From positions 1,553,501-1,617,500 of the forward strand of contig WPIO01000055.1 of NCBI GenBank assembly GCA_009760855.2: a stretch of 64,000 nt of DNA, written 5' to 3'. The notes under the pieces were generated by a model. The model saw nothing but the letters and a program-made list of their open reading frames with translations, did not search any database and was not told where the DNA came from. This document shows positions 58,501 to 64,000 of the stretch, piece by piece. The position numbers were made by a program, and so were the translations under genes. The stretch's first letter is position 1, and each line of letters opens with the position of its first letter. The DNA is from Cristatella mucedo. Its lineage: Eukaryota; Bryozoa; Phylactolaemata; Cristatellidae.

Positions 58501-61500
58501 CTCGCCGGTCGACCGGCAGGCTGGCAGGCGATATCGACGGAGGGACTGTACGGCTGACGTTAGCGCAGCGGCGGCGGCCGTCCGGCGAGCGCTCCGGTGT
58601 CTTCTGCCTCTGCTCCGCAGGCTGTGCCCGGACAATTTGCCCCGGTCAGGCAAGAGCAAAATATCGGAAAGACAAACAATAAAAGGTGGGATTGAGTAGC
58701 GGCCAGTGGTCGGATACAGAAAAGACAGACAGAAATTTGGAATATGCAGGGAGCTGGTAGGATGCTAGCCACGTACAGGCTAGCCAATGGCCTGTATTGA
58801 ATTCTGGATAGCAGATCTCAAATTGGATGTAAACGTACGCTGGCTTTTAGAATGAAGATGAGACTTATCAGGCCTATCCATTAAACCGACATCGACGGAC
58901 TTTGAAAGAGTTGTTTCAGTCTGTACAACTTTCTGTACAAAATTAAGATCTCGTCTCTCTCAGACAAATGGCTTAATGCACTCGTATTCTTGAAATATTA
59001 CTAATAAGAAGTAACAATTCATTGATTAAGAGCATATCACGAAAGATATATAATAAAACGGTGTTCATGGCAAAATAGCTATTGACTGTAAAATTAGTGA
59101 AAACATGGTAAAAAAAAACCCAGTAAAAACAGCATTGACACAGCGGTTTTTTTGAAAACTAAAAACAGTAAACAGCTGCTTCAAAAATTACTGTTTTCAG
59201 AAACCACAGTAGAGAGCAGACTGCAGTGCACAGCTGGTAGCACACATATGGCAGACGCTTGCTGAGCCTGGGTAGTTGCTAGTACTACTGCGTTGGCTGA
59301 TTACAGATCTTCAATGCCCAGGCAGCTCTGGATCAGTGCATCCAAGATGGCAGTCTGGGACTCACACAACTTAGGGATCAGGCTGTGGCACATACGCAGC
59401 CCCAAGTGCTTCACAGCCCAGTCTTAAGAACAGTATAGACAGACGTAGAAGTCATTTTAGTTCCACGATTAAAGTATTGACTGCAAAAACAAATACTGTC
59501 ACTGTCCAACTAGCGTTGAAATCCCTTTGTATCTCAGCACCCCCGAAAGCCTCTGGGTTTCGTTGACTTAAATTGAGATCAAGAATAGTAACAAATATCT
59601 AGTATGGCACAGAGTCTGGAATTGCATATAGCAAACGTGAGACCGGGTCCTAATATCGGAATAAATACAAGCAGTGGAAATTCAGACTTTCTTAAATAAG
59701 GCTAGCACAGCCAAGCTAGTCCAGCATCTGTGATTTTACATCTAGACCTCTGCCACTCACCACATTTGCATATCTTCCTACCTGTTTAAAAAGGTGCTTG
59801 CAGATGGTGCAGACAGCTAGGCTTGTCTGTCGTGAGCATGTGACCGCGTTCACATCGCATCACTTCTACTGCCGAGCTGCACTCTATCACCATCAATCAG
59901 TGTATTGACTTCAAGGTTCTGTCACTGAATTATGCGTCCTCCATTCTCTTTCTCTGGCCTACCTATCTGAAATACTTTCTAATCAGGCTAGGTACCATAC
60001 GACCTTCTTTTCTGAGTCATGTCGTTTAGCTATGCCTCTAACGAACCTCAAATCCTTTGGAGCGGCAGTTCCTTCCTTCCAGCTTGTTCCTTCAGTGCTG
60101 TGCTCGCAAAGCCTGGAACTTGCTGCGGACTGACGTGACGACAAACTCTGACTTGACGACAGTTACGAGGAAGCTAAAAACCTGCCTGTTCCCCATAGAC
60201 GTCCGCGTGAATTGTCCTTGTGTGCGCCTATGCCAGCTAACACTGTGCTTGTTATCACGAAACAGTTGAGATGCTTCCTTTCTAATGTAAAGTGCCAAGA
60301 AAAGAAATCGGCATTTGTCTGTAGTTGCTGTGCAAACGTTTTGTTATTACTGTTACTGTTATCTCTTTGACTTGTAAGTAGTGGGTCTGTTAGACCTGTA
60401 GTTATCAGAATGCAGCAGGAAGCGAGCAGATCCGAGGTGCAGATTGCAGCAGATCCGGTCGCAGCAGATAGGAAGGGCACCCACGGGTCGCCTCCTACAG
60501 CTTGGCGGCAGCGTCGTCGCCGCCGCCGCAGCAGCTGTGCTCCTTTGAGGCAGCGGCGGTGGCTGCTGACGACGGCTTCTCACGTGGGCACAGGTGGCTA
60601 ACTTGCGACGCGAGCGAGACGACCTGGTCAGTCGGCTGCAGCACGAGGCCGCCGGCGACCTGCAGAAGGCTCGCAGCCTGCAGCGTGACAACGCCCAGCT
60701 CAACCAGAAGGTCAAGGGTCTGCTCGCCGAGCTGGACGAGATGCGCGAGCAGCGCGAGCTGCTCGGCGTCGAGTCGGATCACGTGACACGACTGCAGCAG
60801 AAGCAGCTCGTCGAGTTTCAGGCCAACCTCAAGGCCGTCGAGGTGCGTTCTGTGCAAGCTTCTGCGCTGCTGCCACCTCGCTGCCCGCGCTGCCGTGCTG
60901 ACTGCAACGCTGCAGCCACCCACCAGCTGTACTCGCTCTCTGAGCTGGCATGCACCGGAAGACCTCTGCGGCTGTCTATATTCCGTACCTCGGCGGCAGA
61001 CGTGGCCTACCATGTGACTTGGGATTGCACTTCGCTTGGCAAAGCAATCCAGCCATCCTCAGCGGTGGACCGCGTATTGTCCAGGTCCGACCAGCCTAAC
61101 CTGGCCAATGTCGGTCAGCGGCACTCATGTAATGGCTGCACCCTCTGCTGCCGAAGCCTCTCTGTCGTTTTCGGCAGCTCAGCCGTGGCGATATGCCGGG
61201 CTCTGATATGTGACTAGGAGCCAGCTTGCCTTATGATAATAATAATGCACTTGATAAAGCACCCTCAGAGAACTCAATCTCTTTCTAGGCGCTTTACATT
61301 TGCTGCAAAGGGAAACACGATTGAATGGTGAGTAATAGCATGCTTGATAAACAAACAGCATGAATAACATGGTTAGGGGTGACGTGCACAGGGTCAGCAT
61401 GCAAATGCAGTTAGTGGCAGCATGCACAGTGTCAGCACGCATAAGCACATGAAGGACGAATCACAGGGACCCACTATATGGTGTCCTAGATAGGTGAGTT

Positions 61501-62357
61501 TTTTAAGTTCTTTTTAAATGTGGTCAAGTCAGGGTGTGTTCTGACACAAGTCGGGATTGAGTTCCAGGCTTTGGGAACATGCTAACTAAATGCACGGTCT
61601 CCAAAGGATTTGAGGTTTATCGAAACAAGTACTATTTTATGTACCGATGCGTACGGCGAGTGGCCAGCTGCCGTGGAATGTGAGGTGCTCTCGTTCTCTC
61701 AGTCTTCTCTCTACCTCTTTTTTCTTATTCCTTATCCGTCTCTCTGTCAGGCTGTCTCTCCCATTTTTTGTTTCTCTTTCATTGTTCGTCTGGCCTCTGT
61801 CTCCTCTGTCTCTGTCTCTCTCGCTCACTCTCATTTGCTCTCACTTTCTCTATTTTCCGCATGTCAGTCTCTCTCGGTCGAGAGCAAGCCTCAGCCTATT
61901 AGGATTTCGATGTGTGGATCAGTGCTTTTGCGCCGCTTAGAATACGCAGTGGCGCTGCAGTCTGCCACGTATGCCTATGCCTTTTATTGGCCAAACTCGT
62001 CGGTGAGCCCTTCGGACCCCCGCGCGTGAAGTGGCCAACGGCCCCGGTTCGGTCGTGCTGACTGATCTGTGCACACGTGACCGAGGCCGCCGCTGCTCGC
62101 CCCGCCACAGACGGAGAAGGACTCGCTTCGGAAGCAGTGCGACAACCTGATGAAGGAGCTGGCCGCGTGCACGGAGATGCAGGCCGAGCTGACGCGGCAG
62201 CTGCACGACGCCGAGGAGAAGAGCGGCAGCCTCAAGATCCAGCTCGAGACCGCAGCGCACCGAAGCCGCATCGAGCTCACCGAGCACAAGATGGACGCCG
62301 TCAAGCAGAAGGGCGAACTAGAGCGCGAAAAGGACCGCCTGCTCGGACAGCTTGAAG
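52201..62357 (+). CDS. CEP83: CEP83 (CCDC41), gene-level entry, 3' end outside window
   Basis: CEP83 is the coiled-coil protein at the base of centriolar distal appendages that recruits SCLT1, CEP164 and others for membrane docking in ciliogenesis. Exons: 52201-52544, 57837-57987, 58200-58424, 60594-60842, 62111-62357. All junctions are GT-AG and phases agree throughout. They encode about 405 residues of heptad-rich, charged sequence. Collinear matches to human CEP83: LHKLLADEKMRSEQHRTNYQ (human MLIDERLRCEHHKANYQ), VLPPEKLDALRTQL (LTPQKLELLRAQI), KLKYDLAFIKSEYEALK (KLRYEHTFLKSEFEHQK), QKQLVEFQANLKAVE (VRQLAEMQATVRSLE) and ELEREKDRLLGQLEG (ELERERNKIQSELDG). The human protein is 701 residues, so nearly half is missing to the right. 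Confidence 0.93.
52545..55430. other. CEP83 intron 1, first part: nothing recognised
   Basis: Largely unique sequence, GC-rich for the first 400 bp and then AT-richer. No repeat family copy or protein motif could be identified. The short open frames present look incidental. Confidence 0.5.
55430..56425 (+). mobile_element. Decayed LINE interrupted by SINE B
   Basis: The plus strand shows ENLSN, SFYADDTQLS (catalytic YADD, about 55730-55757), then after SINE B (55760-55935) HTWMAT and [13 protein letters not shown] (about 56380-56420). Many frame breaks. Located in CEP83 intron 1. Confidence 0.78.
55760..55935 (+). mobile_element. SINE B inside a LINE
   Basis: Complete copy: ctcactaggtaaggcggttg, cgaggtcgtgggttcgaatc, gcaagcggtggtgatagcca and ataggctgttgaatcagcta, with an (ATTT)n tail. 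Splits the LINE at 55430-56425. Confidence 0.88.
56425..56640 (-). mobile_element. Two nested or tandem LINE tails, reverse
   Basis: Two reverse-orientation tails: aataataataatacatttaa at 56424 with a diverged hairpin, and a better one from about 56518 (gcacttgataaagcgccctc). The second appears to have inserted into the first. Confidence 0.75.
56650..57040 (+). mobile_element. Decayed LINE C-terminal region
   Basis: Contains acatttaaatcttttggtga and tcgagccttctgttattatg, then gcaccgacagtctggaattt: the [15 protein letters not shown] region. No tail was found. Confidence 0.6.
57085..57240 (-). mobile_element. SINE B
   Basis: Reverse copy: tagctgattctaacagcctc, gactcgaacccacgaccttg, gaaaagcaactgccttacct, ending tagtgtgagcca. 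Confidence 0.85.
57837..57987 (+). CDS. CEP83: CEP83 exon 2: coiled coil
   Basis: The acceptor is cgcccgccgcag and the donor is CAG|gtcaga; phase 2 in, phase 0 out. Joined to exon 1 it reads LLKAEHSKLQSEMIQMQQDL, matching human LKAEHTRLQNEHVKLQNEL. Heptad-rich and highly charged. Confidence 0.9.
58200..58424 (+). CDS. CEP83: CEP83 exon 3: LPPEKLDALRTQL
   Basis: The acceptor is ccgtcgcctccag and the donor is GAG|gtgcgt; phase 0/0, 75 codons. VLPPEKLDALRTQL, RPFRERLEKLDAENEALR and KLKYDLAFIKSEYEALKRED align without gaps of note to human CEP83. Intron 2 is only 212 bp. Confidence 0.94.
58425..59740. other. CEP83 intron 3, first part: nothing recognised
   Basis: GC-rich to about 58640, then AT-rich unique DNA with poly-A runs (59108-59118). 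No repeat or gene motif was seen before the LINE remnant at 59740. Confidence 0.5.
59740..60360 (+). mobile_element. Decayed LINE 3' part
   Basis: Contains gacttcaaggttctgtcact (DFKVLSL), cctacctatctgaaatactt (AYLSEIL), acctcaaatcctttggagcg (LKSFG) and CARKAWNLLRTDVTTNSDLT, then a diverged tail ending in gttattactgttactgttat. Confidence 0.75.
60594..60842 (+). CDS. CEP83: CEP83 exon 4: coiled coil
   Basis: The acceptor is cacgtgggcacag and the donor is GAG|gtgcgt; phase 0/0, 83 codons. It contains VANLRRERDDLVSRL, QLNQKVKGLLAELDEMREQR and TRLQQKQLVEFQANLKAVE, collinear with human LCQKLKGLEAEVAELKAEK and VRQLAEMQATVRSLE. Confidence 0.92.
61232..61612 (-). mobile_element. LINE 3' fragment, well preserved
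   Basis: Aataataat at 61232, perfect hairpin, full 3' UTR, and antisense of the C-terminal frame up to gagttccaggctttgggaac (WNSLP). In CEP83 intron 4. Confidence 0.85.
62111..62357 (+). CDS. CEP83: CEP83 exon 5: coiled coil
   Basis: The acceptor is ctcgccccgccacag and the donor is GAAG|gtcagg; phase 0 in, phase 1 out. It contains TEKDSLRKQCDNLMKELAAC, RIELTEHKMDAVKQKGELER and KDRLLGQLEG, matching human [20 protein letters not shown] and IQSELDG. No further exon was recognised before 64000. Confidence 0.92.
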
Positions 62358-62965
62358 GTCAGGGCCAGAGCGCAGAGGGCGGCCATGATCCGGCCTCTCC
62401 TGCTTTGCTTCTTTGCTGCCGCCTTGCAGCTGCTGTGGTCGTCGACGATAGCACCACGATAGGTAGACTGCTCCGTAGGAGACAATGTGGTCTAGTGTGT
62501 GACCCTTTTTGTGCATAGGGTAATTCAGATGAGCCAAAAGAGAGAACGAGTAAGTTTTTACACTGAATGTGGCACTTGAGGCGTCAGTTAAGCTTTGATG
62601 ATGAATTTTAAAATCATCCATGACGGTGAGAGATCTGGCTTTTTTTGCACTCAGAATCGAAATGACATAAAAAAAATCTGAGATCAAGAACGACTTGGTA
62701 CCTGGGGCGGCGATTGATTACTGCCACCGTTGGGGACTTGTTGTCGGAGGGACTTAAAACAAGAGATTCAAAAGACTGCTTCCAGGGGACTGAACACTGT
62801 TTGAAATGGAGAGAGGAAGGTTCGACAGTGGAGAATCCTCCACAAGTTTTGATTGATCTGGGGGCATACAAGAATTAGAGGCCTGTCGGAGTGGCATCGG
62901 TTATGATTGGGCAGTGAGTCGATTTCAATCAGGTCTCAGACAAAGCTAACAGGTCGAGATTTCCA
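62358..62965. other. CEP83 intron 5 start: nothing recognised
   Basis: Unique sequence. I looked for the next coiled-coil exon, which would start in phase 1, and did not find one here or up to 64000. Confidence 0.5.
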
Positions 62966-63125
62966 TCAACAGTCACGTCGTGCTTGCATGCTGATCCTGT
63001 GCATGTCACCTCGAATCATGTTATGCTTGTTGTTCATTGAGCATGCTATCACTAACCATCAATCGTACTTTCTTTGCAGCAAATGTAAAAAAACCTAGAA
63101 AGAGATTGAGTTCTCTGAGGATGAT
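62965..63125 (+). mobile_element. LINE 3' tail, tail lost
   Basis: Contains cttgcatgctgatcctgtgc, ctttgcagcaaatgtaaaaa and agagattgagttctctgagg, but no ATT tail follows. Confidence 0.72.
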
Positions 63126-63809
63126 GTTGCGTGCGCCTGTGTCTTCTCGGCCGCGATGTATGCCCCGCCTGCGGTGCATGGTTGAGCCTTTGACGTAAGC
63201 ATGTGGCCCACCACAGAGTCACTCCTTTATCTGGGGTGAGTCAGTCAGCCCCCAGCTCGTATATGTACCCGCTAGGGAATAAAGACGAGAGTCTCGTTCA
63301 CTGCTCACATTCGCCCGCTCGTGTCTTCCATCGTGTCTTCGTGAGACTCCACAAGCGCTGCTGCCTCTGGAGACACGGTAACGTAATAATGCTATTACAA
63401 ATGTTGTATTATTTTTATGTATTATAAGGGGTTTACTGCACATCGAGCAAGAAATCCGAAGACTCAAGCCTTAAGATGGGCCACCGGGCTTAGAGCAGGC
63501 ATGATGACCGCTAAGTCAGAGTGATTCACAGGTAACTACATAGCTACATAGGCCTTCTTGTGAAAATGCCCAAGAGCGACCGTAACAAGAGATGCATTTG
63601 GATGACGGTAGCGAAACGGTAATAGGCATGCACGATCATACCTAGTTGGCAGGTTAGTAACAGAAGGCAAAGCCAAAGTAAAGCCGCCACCTGCAGAGCA
63701 GGAGAGTGCAAGGTATGGCAGAGACAAGTGGCAGCCAAGAAGTCGTTGGTGCTGGAGGAGCGAGGAGATTGGAACAAGGTGCGACTGGTGCGAGCGAGTG
63801 AAGCGACCT

Positions 63810-64000
63810 GTCTGAGCCGCACAAAAGATCATCCTCAAGTCTATTCGATTCTTGATAGGGAGCCATGAAGCTCATATAGGGCTGTGGCGTGATGTGGCAG
63901 CTGCACTGTTGACAACGAAACAGACAGCCGAGCTTCTGATGTGTACAGCCGTTGAGTTGTAGATGATTAGGAGTTCACAACGGGAGACCTGAATAATGGT
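63810..64000 (-). mobile_element. LINE fragment running off the window
   Basis: Reverse-orientation LINE coding remnant: cttgatagggagccatgaag and gtgatgtggcagctgcactg correspond to the LHWLP / HITPLLA region seen at 2790-2850. Confidence 0.65.

Noticed and set aside
62358-64000. Next CEP83 exon
   Set aside because: No phase-1 exon with CEP83-like coiled coil and splice sites was visible; only LINE remnants and unique DNA.

Overview
The window is nuclear DNA of a multicellular animal, most likely an invertebrate. The evidence is spliced genes with canonical GT-AG introns, CR1/L2-type LINEs with (ATT)n tails, two tRNA-derived SINE families, a Tc1-type transposon and heavy microsatellite load. 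Exons are GC-rich and alanine/glutamine-rich; introns are long (often 1-10 kb) and made mostly of repeats. I cannot name the species from sequence alone.

Only two host genes could be recognised, and both are ciliary. (1) TMEM67 (meckelin) runs on the minus strand from its start codon at 47087 down to 630, where it leaves the window. I placed 18 exons by homology, splice signals and phase. One expected exon, between 15186 and 4331, was not found, and the last roughly 70 residues lie beyond position 1. (2) CEP83 (CCDC41, a distal-appendage coiled-coil protein) runs on the plus strand from 52201 and leaves the window after its fifth exon at 62357. The two genes are divergent, with 5.1 kb between start codons. 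Meckelin acts at the transition zone and CEP83 at the distal appendages that dock the basal body, so the pair may share regulation. An RFX X-box-like 14-mer lies in TMEM67 intron 1 at 46875-46888.

Layout: 1-15185, TMEM67 3' exons and large repeat-filled introns (LINE copies, an 18-bp minisatellite, a CAG array). 15186-25621, membrane-domain exons, a CCCTAAA-like tract bracketed by inverted C/G-rich arms, and a complete but decayed Tc1 element (20864-22555) carrying a nested SINE. 25622-39831, ectodomain exons. 39832-47087, N-terminal cysteine-rich exons and signal peptide. 47088-52200, divergent intergenic region. 52201-62357, CEP83 exons 1-5. 62358-64000, LINE remnants inside the next CEP83 intron.

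The repeat biology is coherent. One LINE family and SINE family A end in the same hairpin (gcgcc..agaga..tctct..ggcgc), as expected if the SINE is mobilised by the LINE's reverse transcriptase. SINE family B has a different tail. I found no bacterial-type operon, CRISPR array or clearly new molecular system. The most interesting points are the divergent cilia gene pair with its X-box candidate, lineage-specific insertions in meckelin, head-to-head LINE tails forming a 0.4-kb palindrome, and the bracketed telomere-like tract.
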